NCBI RefSeq assembly: GCF_947499945.1
Contig: NZ_CANMQD010000001.1
Location: 1,054,001-1,118,000, forward strand
Length of the DNA stretch: 64,000 nucleotides
Source of the DNA: an uncultured Sulfitobacter sp.
GTDB taxonomy: Bacteria > Pseudomonadota > Alphaproteobacteria > Rhodobacterales > Rhodobacteraceae
Direction of reading: 5' to 3'
Shown here: piece after piece, positions 49,023-58,331 of the stretch
Layout of the letters: each line of letters starts with the position of its first letter
How positions within the stretch are numbered: position 1 is the first letter of the stretch
The notes under the pieces: model-generated
Databases searched by the model: none
Told to the model about the DNA's origin: nothing
Seen by the model: only the letters and a program-made list of their open reading frames with translations
Made by a program: the position numbers and the translations under genes

Positions 49023-50255
49023 ATGATCAGCCAGGACCCGTTGCATGCCAAGCTCTTTGCGAGACGGATGGCGAATATCAAGCCATCAGCAAGCATGGCT
49101 GCGGCCGTCGAGGTCTCAAAGCTAAGGCGGAAAGGTGTCTCCATCCTCTCACTGGCAATTGGAGAGCCTGATTTCGCCCCACCAGACGCAGCTATCACTG
49201 CGATGCTGGACGCGGTAAGCCGCAATGACACAGGGTATCTCATCGAAAACCAGCCGCTTATGGCGGCGATCGCTGAGCGTTTCGAGAAAAACAACGGTTT
49301 GAAGTTTGCTGAAAATGAAATCGCCCTTGGGGCAGGTTTGAAGCAGATCATTTTCGCTGCATTTTGTGCCACCATTAACGAAGGTGACGAAGTCGTTGTT
49401 CCTGCGCCTTACTGGGTATCATACCCCGATATTGCGCAGCTTTTCGGTGCAAAAATAGTCGAGGTTCAATGCGCAGCGGATGCCGGTTTCAAAGTAACGC
49501 CCGAACAGTTGAAATCTGCCCTCACGCCACAAACAAAGTGGGTCGTTCTAAACAGTCCGAATAACCCGACTGGGGCCGTCTACTCCCGCGACGAAATGGC
49601 AGCATTAGGAACCGTGATTTCGCAGCACCCCTCGTGCCTTGTGCTATCAGACGAGATTTATGAGCATTTTGTCTTTGATGGTGCCAATTTCAGTACGTTC
49701 TTGGGCGCAAACCAAAACCTGCGTGACCGTGTACTGACGGCCAACGGGATATCCAAAGCATATGCCTTGACGGGGATGAGGATCGGATACGCGGGTGGTT
49801 CAAAAGACCTGATCGTGCAGATCAAAACCATCATTTCGCAGGATACAAGCTGCACCTCTTCTATCAGCCAGGCCGCAGCGCTCGCCGCGTTGTCGGATGA
49901 TCAATCTGATATTCCGTTGAACAGAGCCGCATACCAACTTCGGCGCGATTGCTTGGTACAAGGCCTGAGCACTATTCCTGGGTTGGAATGTCGTGAGCCA
50001 GAGGGGGCGTTTTATGCGTTTGTTGGCGTGGCGGGCCTTCTGGGGGCGACAACCGAAGACGGCGAAACGCTGAATGATGACAGCGACGTGGCCAGATATT
50101 TCGTTCGCGCAGCACATGTCGCGACGATTGCCGGGGCCGCGTATGGGATGTCGCCCTACCTGCGCATGTCCTTTGCAACATCTGAAGAAATTATCACTGA
50201 AGCCTGCGCGAATATTGCAAATGCAGTATCGCGCTTAAAAATACCAAAAAACTAA
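49023..50255 (+). CDS. class I/II aminotransferase
   Basis: PLP enzyme of 410 residues, subgroup I. SNPN-like NSPNNPTGAVYSRDE near residue 178, Asp210 in VLSDEIYEHF, the Schiff-base lysine Lys245 in GISKAYALTGMRIGYAGG, and a C-terminal Arg in YLRMSFATS for the substrate carboxylate. It resembles aspartate/aromatic aminotransferases. The start at 49023 gives the normal N-terminus; an ATG at 48945 would add a 26-residue tail without recognised homology. First gene of the transporter operon and presumed partner of the RraA-like lyase. Confidence 0.9.
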   Translation: MISQDPLHAKLFARRMANIKPSASMAAAVEVSKLRRKGVSILSLAIGEPDFAPPDAAITAMLDAVSRNDTGYLIENQPLMAAIAERFEKNNGLKFAENEIALGAGLKQIIFAAFCATINEGDEVVVPAPYWVSYPDIAQLFGAKIVEVQCAADAGFKVTPEQLKSALTPQTKWVVLNSPNNPTGAVYSRDEMAALGTVISQHPSCLVLSDEIYEHFVFDGANFSTFLGANQNLRDRVLTANGISKAYALTGMRIGYAGGSKDLIVQIKTIISQDTSCTSSISQAAALAALSDDQSDIPLNRAAYQLRRDCLVQGLSTIPGLECREPEGAFYAFVGVAGLLGATTEDGETLNDDSDVARYFVRAAHVATIAGAAYGMSPYLRMSFATSEEIITEACANIANAVSRLKIPKN

Positions 50256-50269
50256 GGGAGAACAGACCA

Positions 50270-51082
50270 ATGAGAAACTTAACATTGAAAATTGCGGCAC
50301 TTGCCGCTGGTGCGTTTATTGCGGTCAGCCCCGCACAAGCGGACAAATTGGACGACGTCATGACCGCCGGAAAGCTACGTTGCGGCGTCATTTCAGCAGC
50401 AAAGCCATTCGGATTTCTGGATGCGACGACCCGCGAAGTCGTCGGCTATGATATCGATTTCTGTAAGGCCGTCGCAAAAAAAATGGAGATCGAAGTCGAG
50501 ATTGTTCCTATCTCTGTCGAAGGGCGCATCCCAGAACTGCAGCAAGGCAGCATTGATATTCTGGCCGCCGCACTGGGCTATTCCGCAGCGCGCGACGAGC
50601 AGGTGGATTACACTCTCTCCTACTATGTTGGCGTTCAGATGGTGATGGGCCATGCAGATGCAGGCTTTACAGATTTGGCAAGCTTGGCTGGTAAATCAAT
50701 CGGCACAGCAAAGGGTTCCAGCACTGAACAGTATATCCGCGACATCATCCCGACAGCTGAAGTTGCAAGCTATCAAGATATTCCCGCGGCTTTTCTAGCG
50801 CTTGTACAGGGTAAGATTGATGCCGTGGCGATGACAGATGTGATCGCGGCTGAATTGAAGGCAAAATCACCCAAGCCTATGGAGTTTGTGCCTGAGCCAC
50901 TGAAGTTCGAGCCTTGGGGTATTGGTGTTGCCGAAGGTGAAACACGTCTTGTAGCAAAAGTGGACGAAGCGCTTGCGGCTATGGAAGCAGACGGTGAAGC
51001 GGAAGCCATCTACCATACGTGGTTTGGCGAAGACAAACAGCGGAACTTCAAGATCGTGCCAATTGCTGACTATCTGAAGTAA
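50270..51082 (+). CDS. amino-acid ABC transporter substrate-binding protein
   Basis: 270 residues, family 3 solute-binding protein. Signal peptide MRNLTLKIAALAAGAFIAVSPAQA with cleavage at AQA-D. Core features: LRCGVISAAKPFGFLD, VGYDIDFCKAVAKKM, the carboxylate-binding Arg in VEGRIPELQQGSIDILAAAL, and SSTEQYIRD. This subgroup usually binds polar amino acids (glutamine, cystine, histidine type). Exact ligand unknown; the neighbouring enzymes suggest an amino acid that can be transaminated to a lyase substrate. 14 bases after the aminotransferase stop. Confidence 0.93.
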   Translation: MRNLTLKIAALAAGAFIAVSPAQADKLDDVMTAGKLRCGVISAAKPFGFLDATTREVVGYDIDFCKAVAKKMEIEVEIVPISVEGRIPELQQGSIDILAAALGYSAARDEQVDYTLSYYVGVQMVMGHADAGFTDLASLAGKSIGTAKGSSTEQYIRDIIPTAEVASYQDIPAAFLALVQGKIDAVAMTDVIAAELKAKSPKPMEFVPEPLKFEPWGIGVAEGETRLVAKVDEALAAMEADGEAEAIYHTWFGEDKQRNFKIVPIADYLK

Positions 51083-51109
51083 ACGGATACCAAAGCGCAG
51101 AGGTCAGAG

Positions 51110-51814
51110 ATGAGTTTTGAATCAATAGCGGTTCTTCAGGAGCCCTACTTATCTTGGCTCTTACAAGGCCTGTCACTGACCTTTGCGCTTTTTATATTTT
51201 CGTGGACGATCGCATTCGTCTTAGGTTTCCTGCTCCTGCTTATGCGGATGTCACCGATCAAAGTGATTGCCTGGATACCTGCAGCATATATTGAGCTTGC
51301 GCGAAATATACCTCTGCTCGTGCAGATCATGTTCTGGTATTTTGCAGTCCCAATGTTGCTCCCCGACTTTCTACAAAAAGCTCTCAATCGCTGGGATAGT
51401 GGCTTTATTCTTGCGGGCCTCGCCTTGGGGTTCTGCATGGCCGCCTATTTCTCGGAGTCGTTTCGAAGCGGCGTGAGATCGATCAACAACACGCAGGTGG
51501 AAGCAAGTCGGGCACTCGGGTTCAGCTTCCTCCGAACAATGCAATACATCGTATTTCCGCAGGCTTTGCGTGCGACCATTCCGCTGATCATGAACAATAC
51601 ATTGCTGCTCTTTAAGAACACCTCGATTGCAATGGCGATTGGCGTTCATGAGCTCATGTATCAGGTGCTGTCTATCAATAATGATACATTCAGAACGTTT
51701 GAAATCTTCTTTGTCGCCACAATAGTTTATCTCTTCTTTTCGATCCTAATCATGATCGCAGGGGAGTTTGCGGAGCGGTGGGCAAAAAAGAGCAGGAGGG
51801 CCAGCAATGCTTGA
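51110..51814 (+). CDS. amino-acid ABC transporter permease 1
   Basis: 234 residues with about five membrane spans. The ATPase-contact EAA loop is EASRALGFSFLRTMQYIVFPQALR; the N-terminus has the family block LFIFSWTIAFVLGFLLLLMR. Overlaps the second permease gene by 8 bases. Confidence 0.92.
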   Translation: MSFESIAVLQEPYLSWLLQGLSLTFALFIFSWTIAFVLGFLLLLMRMSPIKVIAWIPAAYIELARNIPLLVQIMFWYFAVPMLLPDFLQKALNRWDSGFILAGLALGFCMAAYFSESFRSGVRSINNTQVEASRALGFSFLRTMQYIVFPQALRATIPLIMNNTLLLFKNTSIAMAIGVHELMYQVLSINNDTFRTFEIFFVATIVYLFFSILIMIAGEFAERWAKKSRRASNA

Positions 51815-52502
51815 GATCATTAATGACTATTGGCTGTTTTTCCTCATCGGGCAATATCCGCATGGCCCCCTTGGCGGTCTTGCCGGAACCCTACTGCTTG
51901 CCACGATTTGCCTGATCCTCGCGCTACCCTGTTCCATTCTGATTGCCATTGGTAGGACCGGAAAGAACCGGTTTTGGCGCGGTGTGACGTTTGTAATTGT
52001 CTATGTGATGCGCGGCACGCCTTTCCTGATGATCATCTTCTGGGCACACTTCCTTGGCCCAATCATCTTTGGAACGTCGATTGGCGCATTTTGGGTCATG
52101 GTCATTGCCCTGGTCCTGTATGAGAGCGCCTACCTCGCCGAAGTTATTCGGGCAGGCATTGAGTCTCTGCCTTACGGCCAGACGGAAGCGGCCAAAGCTA
52201 TGGGATTTTCGCGCACCAAGACTATGATATTAATCGTACTTCCTCAGGTGATGTATAACTCGTTCCCTGCATTGCTGAGCCAGTTTGTCTCCATCATAAA
52301 AGAGACCTCTCTGGGATTTGTCATCGGGGTGCATGAGTTCACTTTTGCCGCCTCGCAAGTGAATTCCATACTTCTGGTAAAGCCGGTCGAAATCTACCTC
52401 ATTCTAGGTCTGACATTTTTCATCGTTTGCTTCACCTTCACATCCGCAGCGCGATGGCTTGAGCGAAGAATAGGCAAGTCACAGGGAGTTCTACCAGCAT
52501 GA
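51807..52502 (+). CDS. amino-acid ABC transporter permease 2
   Basis: 231 residues, about five membrane spans. EAA loop EAAKAMGFSRTKTMILIVLPQV followed by SIIKETSLGFVIGVHEFTF. Start at 51807 with AGGAGGG upstream, 8 bases inside the previous gene. Forms the heteromeric channel with permease 1. Confidence 0.92.
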   Translation: MLEIINDYWLFFLIGQYPHGPLGGLAGTLLLATICLILALPCSILIAIGRTGKNRFWRGVTFVIVYVMRGTPFLMIIFWAHFLGPIIFGTSIGAFWVMVIALVLYESAYLAEVIRAGIESLPYGQTEAAKAMGFSRTKTMILIVLPQVMYNSFPALLSQFVSIIKETSLGFVIGVHEFTFAASQVNSILLVKPVEIYLILGLTFFIVCFTFTSAARWLERRIGKSQGVLPA

Positions 52503-53227
52503 TTACTGTAGAAAACGTAAACAAATCTTTCGGTAAACTTCGCGCCTTACAAGACATCTCGGGTAACTTCCCAAAAGGCACTGTGACAGTTGTTTGCGGT
52601 CCCTCAGGGTCTGGTAAAAGCACTCTCATTCGAACGCTTAACCGACTTGAAGAGATCGACTCCGGCCGAATTACCATCGACGGTCGTGATATTTACGAGC
52701 CAAACATAAACCTTGATCAATTCCGGATGAGCTTGGGGTTCGTCTTCCAGCAGTTCAACCTGTTCCCGCATCTGAGCGTCTTAGACAACATCACTCTGGC
52801 GCCGCGCAGACTGAAGGGGATCGCCAGGGATGAAGCAGAACAGATGGCATCCGATCTTCTCCGGCGGGTCAAGTTGTCGGGTAAGGAACATGAGTATCCA
52901 GAGAGCTTATCAGGCGGTCAAGCGCAGCGAGTAGCGATTGTCAGATGCCTGGCCATGCAACCCAAAATAATGCTTTTTGATGAGCCTACCAGCGCCTTGG
53001 ATCCTGAGATGATTTCAGAAGTTTTGGACGTCATGGGAGACCTTGCTTCAGAAGGGATGACCATGGTTTGCGTGACACATGAGATGGGCTTTGCCCGAAG
53101 TGTCGCCAACTCAATTTGGTTTCTGGAAGACGGCCAAAAGCATGGTGAGTTTCCTGTTGATGACTTCTTTCAAGGGACAACTGATCCTAGAATTTCTCTG
53201 TTCTTGAGCCATCTCAACCGCGAATAG
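52499..53227 (+). CDS. amino-acid ABC transporter ATP-binding protein
   Basis: 242 residues. Walker A GPSGSGKST, Q-loop VFQQFNLFPHLS, signature LSGGQAQR (one change from the common LSGGQQQR), Walker B IMLFDEPTSALDPE, H-loop VTHEMGFAR. Overlaps permease 2 by four bases. Last gene of the cassette; no terminator is obvious behind it. Confidence 0.96.
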   Translation: MITVENVNKSFGKLRALQDISGNFPKGTVTVVCGPSGSGKSTLIRTLNRLEEIDSGRITIDGRDIYEPNINLDQFRMSLGFVFQQFNLFPHLSVLDNITLAPRRLKGIARDEAEQMASDLLRRVKLSGKEHEYPESLSGGQAQRVAIVRCLAMQPKIMLFDEPTSALDPEMISEVLDVMGDLASEGMTMVCVTHEMGFARSVANSIWFLEDGQKHGEFPVDDFFQGTTDPRISLFLSHLNRE

Positions 53228-53550
53228 GGCGCCCCAATTAAAGCAGTCCGCTTCCACTTGGGAATCGGGCTTTGCCTTTCCTGCCAAGGCCGCCCAAATG
53301 CACCCTTCAGAATCGATCAATGCCGGCGCTGGAATTATCGAACGGGAGACTGCGTCGTCGTTGTCCGAAACCGCTTATCGATTTCGACCTCGTATTTCTA
53401 GAAGCTGACCTTCGGGCGTGCGCAGCGAAAGCACACTTTGTTCCGCCGAGGGAACACTGAACTGGCTGAATAATTTTCCGATTCAACCCTTCACATCCCC
53501 AACACCCACAGCGTAGCCTTAAGGAACTCCAAAACCAAAGGCCGCTCCCC
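53228..53550. other. gene-poor right boundary of the accessory cassette
   Basis: About 320 bases without a supported gene. Short open frames exist (for example 53272-53460, 62 codons) but none has a ribosome site or recognised domain. The stretch looks like degenerate noncoding remnant rather than a promoter. It separates the A/T-richer cassette from the C-rich genes that start at 53551. Confidence 0.5.
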
Positions 53551-54165
53551 ATGATTACCCTCCAATTCCTCCTCACCGCACTGGTCGTCGTCATCATCCC
53601 CGGCACTGGCGTAGTTTACACCCTCGCACTCGGCCTTGGCCAAGGACGCCGCGCCGCACTCTGGGCTGCATTGGGTTGCACCTTCGGCATCGTCCCCCAC
53701 CTCGCCGCCGCCACGCTGGGATTAGCCGCAGTTCTGCACACCTCGGCACTCCTCTTTACAGCCGTGAAATGGGCGGGCGTCGCCTATTTGCTCTACCTCG
53801 CATACCAAGCGCTCAAAGACGGCGGCGCACTCAACGTCCAAGCCTCCGAAACGCGGCAAAGCGGTTGGCGCATCGCACGGCGCGGCGCATTGATCAACAT
53901 TCTTAACCCCAAACTCTCGATCTTCTTTCTCGCCCTGCTGCCGCCGTTTCTGTCGGGCACACCCGCCACAGCCACAGCGGAAATGGCCCTGCTCGGTGCT
54001 GTCTTCATGGCCCTCACCTTCGCGGTTTTCGTCCTATACGGCATCTTCGCCGCCGCCGCGCGCACCCAACTCTTGGGCTCCCCCCGCGTCATGGCATGGC
54101 TTTCGCGCTCCTTCGCCGCAATCTTCACCGCCCTCGCCGCCCGCCTCGCATTCGAGCGCGCATGA
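53551..54165 (+). CDS. LysE-family translocator
   Basis: 204 residues, six hydrophobic spans. VVIIPGTGVVYTLALGLGQGRRAAL and NPKLSIFFLALLPPFL are family landmarks. Probable amino-acid or derivative exporter. First gene of a six-gene operon with overlapping starts. Confidence 0.9.
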   Translation: MITLQFLLTALVVVIIPGTGVVYTLALGLGQGRRAALWAALGCTFGIVPHLAAATLGLAAVLHTSALLFTAVKWAGVAYLLYLAYQALKDGGALNVQASETRQSGWRIARRGALINILNPKLSIFFLALLPPFLSGTPATATAEMALLGAVFMALTFAVFVLYGIFAAAARTQLLGSPRVMAWLSRSFAAIFTALAARLAFERA

Positions 54166-54617
54166 TACATCCTATCCCCCGCTCCCCTCTCCTTCTCGGA
54201 CTCGCAGGTCTGCTGCCCTTTCTCTGGGGTGCCGCAACTGTCCTCAGCCCCGCGCTCAGCGACCTCAGCACCAGCACCCTCGGCGCACGCTTTACTGGCC
54301 CTTATGTCCAGCTTTTCTACGGCGCGATCATCCTGTCCTTCATGTCGGGCGTGCTCTGGGGCTTTGCCACAAAAGCGGACAGCACACGCGCCACAACGGG
54401 CTACTTCCTTTCGGTCCTACCCGCTCTCTGGGCCTTCTTCATGACAGGCTTCGGTCCCAGCAACGCCAGCCTCAATCTGATGATCGGCTTCGCAGGCCTG
54501 CTCATCCTCGACACAACATTCTCCCGCTGGGGGCTGACACCAATCTGGTGGATGTCCCTGCGCCTTCTGCTCACATCAATCGTCCTCATCTGCCTCGCCA
54601 TCACGGCCTTCGTATGA
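54162..54617 (+). CDS. DUF3429 membrane protein
   Basis: 151 residues with five hydrophobic spans (PLLLGLAGLLPFLWGAATVL, YGAIILSFMSGVLWGFAT). Starts inside the LysE stop (ATGA) and ends inside the next start. DUF3429; function unknown. Confidence 0.88.
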   Translation: MIHPIPRSPLLLGLAGLLPFLWGAATVLSPALSDLSTSTLGARFTGPYVQLFYGAIILSFMSGVLWGFATKADSTRATTGYFLSVLPALWAFFMTGFGPSNASLNLMIGFAGLLILDTTFSRWGLTPIWWMSLRLLLTSIVLICLAITAFV

Positions 54618-55207
54618 GCGATCCCGAAACCCTCAAGGTCTACGCCGCCCAGTCGCAGAAATACGCGACCCTCACCGATGCCGACCTGAGCGCCGACCCC
54701 CTGCTCACCGCCTTCATCGCCGCACTCCCCCGCGGCGGGACCGCCCTCGACCTCGGCTGCGGCCCTGGCACAGCGGCATGCGTCATGGCAAACGCGGGGC
54801 TACAGGTCCACGCCACCGATGCGGTTTCGGAAATGATCGCCCTTGCGGCACAGCACCCCCTCGTCCATGCCGAAGTCAAAACCTTTGACCAGATCAGCGG
54901 CACAAACCTCTACGATGGCATCTGGGCGAATTTCAGCCTGCTGCACGCCGACCGCACGGCCCTGCCCACAATCCTGCTTGCACTGCACACCGCGCTGAAA
55001 CCAAACGGCACTTTCCACATCGCTATGAAGCTGGGCACAGACACCGCCCGCGATAGCATCGGCCGCCAATACACCTATGTCATCGAGGACGAATTGCGCG
55101 ACCTTCTGACAACGGCGGGCTTTACCATCACAAAAAAGCACACAGGCAGCGGTAAAGGGCTGGACGGCACCTATGCCGATTGGATAGCACTCGCCGCATA
55201 TGGCTAA
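54614..55207 (+). CDS. SAM-dependent class I methyltransferase
   Basis: 197 residues. Motif [17 protein letters not shown], acidic turn [22 protein letters not shown], and [11 protein letters not shown]. Small-molecule methyltransferase with unknown substrate. ATGA overlap with the previous gene and 8-base overlap with rnhA. Confidence 0.9.
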   Translation: MSDPETLKVYAAQSQKYATLTDADLSADPLLTAFIAALPRGGTALDLGCGPGTAACVMANAGLQVHATDAVSEMIALAAQHPLVHAEVKTFDQISGTNLYDGIWANFSLLHADRTALPTILLALHTALKPNGTFHIAMKLGTDTARDSIGRQYTYVIEDELRDLLTTAGFTITKKHTGSGKGLDGTYADWIALAAYG

Positions 55208-55655
55208 ACTTTACGCATACACAGACGGCGCCTGTTCGGGCAATCCCGGCCCCGGAGGCTGGGGGGCTCTCTTGCAGGCGATGGAAGGTGACAAAGTCGT
55301 AAAAGAGCGCGAACTCAAAGGCGGCGAAGCCAACACCACCAACAATCGCATGGAGTTGCTCGCCGCAATCCACGCCCTCGAAGCGCTGGACCGCGACACC
55401 GAGATCACAATCGTCACCGACAGCAACTATGTGAAAAACGGCATCACAGGCTGGATCTTTGGCTGGAAGAAAAACGGCTGGAAGAACGCTGCGAAAAAGC
55501 CCGTGAAAAACGTTGAACTCTGGCAACGCCTTGATGCCGCCAACGCGCGCCACCGCGTCACATGGGAATGGGTAAAAGGGCACGCAGGCCACCCCGAAAA
55601 CGAGCGTGCAGACGCCCTTGCCCGCGCAGGCATGGCCCCGTTCAAATCCAAATGA
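55200..55655 (+). CDS. rnhA: ribonuclease HI
   Basis: Removes RNA from RNA-DNA hybrids. 151 residues. [19 protein letters not shown] with the first catalytic Asp, [30 protein letters not shown] and [15 protein letters not shown]. Complete active site. Confidence 0.98.
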   Translation: MAKLYAYTDGACSGNPGPGGWGALLQAMEGDKVVKERELKGGEANTTNNRMELLAAIHALEALDRDTEITIVTDSNYVKNGITGWIFGWKKNGWKNAAKKPVKNVELWQRLDAANARHRVTWEWVKGHAGHPENERADALARAGMAPFKSK

Positions 55656-56047
55656 CCATTATCGCCTGTCCCGTGGCACTGAACCCAGACGGGGCGACGC
55701 GCCGCATCGCTGTCTATCAAACTCCCGACGGCACGCAGCACCTCGTAAAAACTATCGTCCCGACAGCAGATAAGGCGACGCGCGCTGCTGCCCAAGCACT
55801 TTACACCGTGAGCACGCTGGAAACGCGCGCCGCCCTCCCCATCGGGACTTCATCCGAAATTACCGCAGATGAAGTCTGGCATTTCACCCTATGCCGTATC
55901 GCGCCGCCGATCCGCGAGCAGTGGAAACACGTCTGCGCCGACACGTCTGCACTCCTTCAGTTTTCATGGATGACACTCGATATCCCCCTTAATGGGTTTA
56001 CCGAGACAGACAAACGCGCTCTCGACTGGATCAAAGCCACCTTATGA
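55652..56047 (+). CDS. unknown conserved-looking protein after rnhA
   Basis: 131 residues, family not recognised. [35 protein letters not shown] at the start; no membrane span or known motif. Embedded by four-base overlaps between rnhA and the TRIC gene, which supports a real, translated gene. Confidence 0.75.
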   Translation: MTIIACPVALNPDGATRRIAVYQTPDGTQHLVKTIVPTADKATRAAAQALYTVSTLETRAALPIGTSSEITADEVWHFTLCRIAPPIREQWKHVCADTSALLQFSWMTLDIPLNGFTETDKRALDWIKATL

Positions 56048-56667
56048 CTCTGATCACCTTCCTCGATTATGCCGCTGTGATCGTCTTCGCGATTACAGGT
56101 GCACTTGTAGCCAGCCGCGCCCAGCTTGATCTTGTAGGTTTTGCTTTCATCGCCTGCCTCACGGCGGTCGGTGGCGGCACCATCCGCGACCTCCTGCTGG
56201 ACCGCAATCCGATCTTCTGGATTGCGGAGCCCACTTATCTGGCCGCCGCCGCCACCGCAGCCCTAGTAATCTTCTTCACTGCCCACCTGCTCGAATCCCG
56301 CCTGCGCGCCATAATCTGGCTCGACAGCCTCGCACTCGCTGTCGCCGTCGCTGCTGGTGCTGCCGTCGCCATAAGCCTCGATCAAGGCCCAGCCATTACG
56401 ATCCTAATGAGCATCGTCACGGGTTGCATGGGCGGTCTGATGCGCGATGTTGTGGTGGGCGATGTCCCCGTCGTTCTCAAACAGGGTGAGCTCTATGTCA
56501 CCGCCGCCTTTGCAGGTGCTACGACGACAGTTCTGCTCAACGCATATCTGCCCGAAGTGCCCTACAGTCTGATTATTGGTGCAACGGTAACTTGGGTTCT
56601 CCGCGCCGGATCGATCTTCTTTGGATGGAATCTTCCCGTTTACAAAAGCGCTCCGCCAAAGGAATGA
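56044..56667 (+). CDS. TRIC/YadS family membrane protein
   Basis: 207 residues, about seven spans. Two repeated landmarks, GGGTIRDLLLDR and GGLMRDVVVGD, identify the UPF0126 / trimeric intracellular cation channel family. Possible glycine or cation channel. Ends the LysE operon, convergent with the next gene (6-base gap). Confidence 0.92.
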   Translation: MTLITFLDYAAVIVFAITGALVASRAQLDLVGFAFIACLTAVGGGTIRDLLLDRNPIFWIAEPTYLAAAATAALVIFFTAHLLESRLRAIIWLDSLALAVAVAAGAAVAISLDQGPAITILMSIVTGCMGGLMRDVVVGDVPVVLKQGELYVTAAFAGATTTVLLNAYLPEVPYSLIIGATVTWVLRAGSIFFGWNLPVYKSAPPKE

Positions 56668-56673
56668 CGCCCA

Positions 56674-56910
56674 CTATTTTCGCCAGTGAAACGGAACGAT
56701 AATAAGTGCGCCGATAGACGAGACAATCGCGTTCACTCCCGGCGATGAAAATCCGAACCCGAACATCAGCCGCACAAAGTAGAACACAAACGCGCCACCA
56801 ATACAGATGATGATCGACTGCAAAATCCCGTTATGTGTGAATTCGGTCTTCTCGGCGAGGTAGCCAACGATCCCCGCAATCACAACTGTACCGATCATCG
56901 TGGGAAACAT
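56674..56910 (-). CDS. GlsB/YeaQ/YmgE family stress membrane protein
   Basis: 78 residues, three hydrophobic segments. GTVVIAGIVGYLAEKTEFTHNG and GALIIVPFHWRK fit the transglycosylase-associated family. Four bases after the fmt stop, so part of the deformylase operon. Confidence 0.85.
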   Translation of the reverse strand: MFPTMIGTVVIAGIVGYLAEKTEFTHNGILQSIIICIGGAFVFYFVRLMFGFGFSSPGVNAIVSSIGALIIVPFHWRK

Positions 56911-56914
56911 AGGG

Positions 56915-57829
56915 CTATCCTTTGTTCAAATCCGCGCCAACAGCGATCTGCATACCGCGCTGGAACACATCCACATCCTGCGCTCCCTTGCCCGCCTTTT
57001 GCAAGCGGGTGAGGGCAACTGCCCCCTCCCCACAAGCTATGTGCAGCGCCTCATCAATCACCTCACCCGCAGGCCCAGCACCCTCAACCAAACGCGATTC
57101 AAGCACTTTCACCCGCACGCCGTCCATCTCAAACCACGCGCCTGGAAATGGCGACAACCCACGTATAAGCCGATCAACCTCATCCGCAGGCCGCGTCCAG
57201 TCGATCCGCGCCTCCGCCTTGTCGATCTTCTCGGCATAGATCACACCCTCTTCAGGCTGCACCTCCGCCACCAAATCATCCAAACGTTCCAGCGCCTCAA
57301 CGATCAGCCCTGCACCCATTATCGCCAAACGGTCATGCAACTGCGCCGTTGTCTCCTCGGCCCCGATGTCCAAGGCATCGCGCAACAGCACAGGACCAGT
57401 GTCCAACCCCGCTTCCATCTGCATGATGCACACACCGGTCTGTGCATCACCTGCCATAATCGCACGGTGAATGGGCGCGGCTCCGCGCCAACGCGGCAAC
57501 AGACTGGCGTGAATGTTCAAACACCCGCGCTCAGGCGCGTCCAGAATGGTCTGCGGCAGGATCAGCCCATAGGCCACAACCACAGCAACATCCGCCTCTA
57601 ACGCTGCGAAATCCGCCTGCGCCTCCGCCGTCTTCAACGAGACAGGCGTGCGCACCTCCAGCCCCAAGGCCTCCGCCCGCGCATGCACTGGTGAGGGACG
57701 GTCCTTCTTGCCCCGACCCGCTGGGCGCGGCGGCTGGGAATAGACAGCAGCAATCTCGTGCCCCGCCTCAACCAGCGCATCCAGAACAGATACCGAAAAC
57801 TCTGGCGTGCCCATAAAAACAATGCGCAT
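56915..57829 (-). CDS. fmt: methionyl-tRNA formyltransferase
   Basis: Formylates initiator Met-tRNA. 304 residues. [20 protein letters not shown], formyl-donor region [20 protein letters not shown] and the C-terminal OB domain. Four bases after the last deformylase gene. Confidence 0.97.
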   Translation of the reverse strand: MRIVFMGTPEFSVSVLDALVEAGHEIAAVYSQPPRPAGRGKKDRPSPVHARAEALGLEVRTPVSLKTAEAQADFAALEADVAVVVAYGLILPQTILDAPERGCLNIHASLLPRWRGAAPIHRAIMAGDAQTGVCIMQMEAGLDTGPVLLRDALDIGAEETTAQLHDRLAIMGAGLIVEALERLDDLVAEVQPEEGVIYAEKIDKAEARIDWTRPADEVDRLIRGLSPFPGAWFEMDGVRVKVLESRLVEGAGPAGEVIDEALHIACGEGAVALTRLQKAGKGAQDVDVFQRGMQIAVGADLNKG

Positions 57830-57833
57830 CAGA

Positions 57834-58331
57834 TCACCCGTTCATCTTGCGCGCACGGCGGATCAACATATCGCGCTTCATTTTGCTCAGGCGGTCAAAA
57901 TACATCTTCCCGTCCAAATGGTCGATCTGATGCTGCACGCTGGTCGCGTCCAACCCCACAAAATCACGTTCCACCACCGCACCCGTCTCGTCCGTGTACC
58001 GTACCTTCACCCCGCGCGGACGCGAGATTTTGGCCGACACGCCCGACAAACAAGGGGAGGCTTCCTCATGCACATTTAGTATCGCCGAAGCATCGATCAC
58101 TTCAGGGTTCGCAAGCCGTATCCGCTTGTTCCGCGCCTCCGATGTGTCCACCACAGCCAACCGTTGCATCACGCCAATCTGTGGCGCGCCAAGGCCGACA
58201 CCGGGCATGGCGTCCATCGTCTCGATCATATCATCCCAAATGCGGCGCACTTCTTCCGTGATTTCCGTGACCTCTGCGCACGCCGTGCGCAGCCGCTTGT
58301 CAGGCCACGTCAGAATTGTTCGTACCGTCAT
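57834..58331 (-). CDS. peptide deformylase paralogue with altered active site
   Basis: 165 residues, PDF fold. Motif I GVGLGAPQ (44-51) is normal. Motif II is changed: instead of EGCLS it reads [10 protein letters not shown], with a Cys at 94. Motif III is HQIDH (134-138) rather than HEIDH: the catalytic Glu is Gln. The two metal-binding His are kept, so metal and possibly peptide binding may survive, but turnover should be very low. Third of three tandem deformylase genes, between def2 and fmt. Confidence 0.9.
   Translation of the reverse strand: MTVRTILTWPDKRLRTACAEVTEITEEVRRIWDDMIETMDAMPGVGLGAPQIGVMQRLAVVDTSEARNKRIRLANPEVIDASAILNVHEEASPCLSGVSAKISRPRGVKVRYTDETGAVVERDFVGLDATSVQHQIDHLDGKMYFDRLSKMKRDMLIRRARKMNG

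Noticed and set aside
53272..53460. 62-codon frame in the gap after the ABC ATPase gene
   Set aside because: No ribosome site or similarity; the region looks like noncoding remnant.
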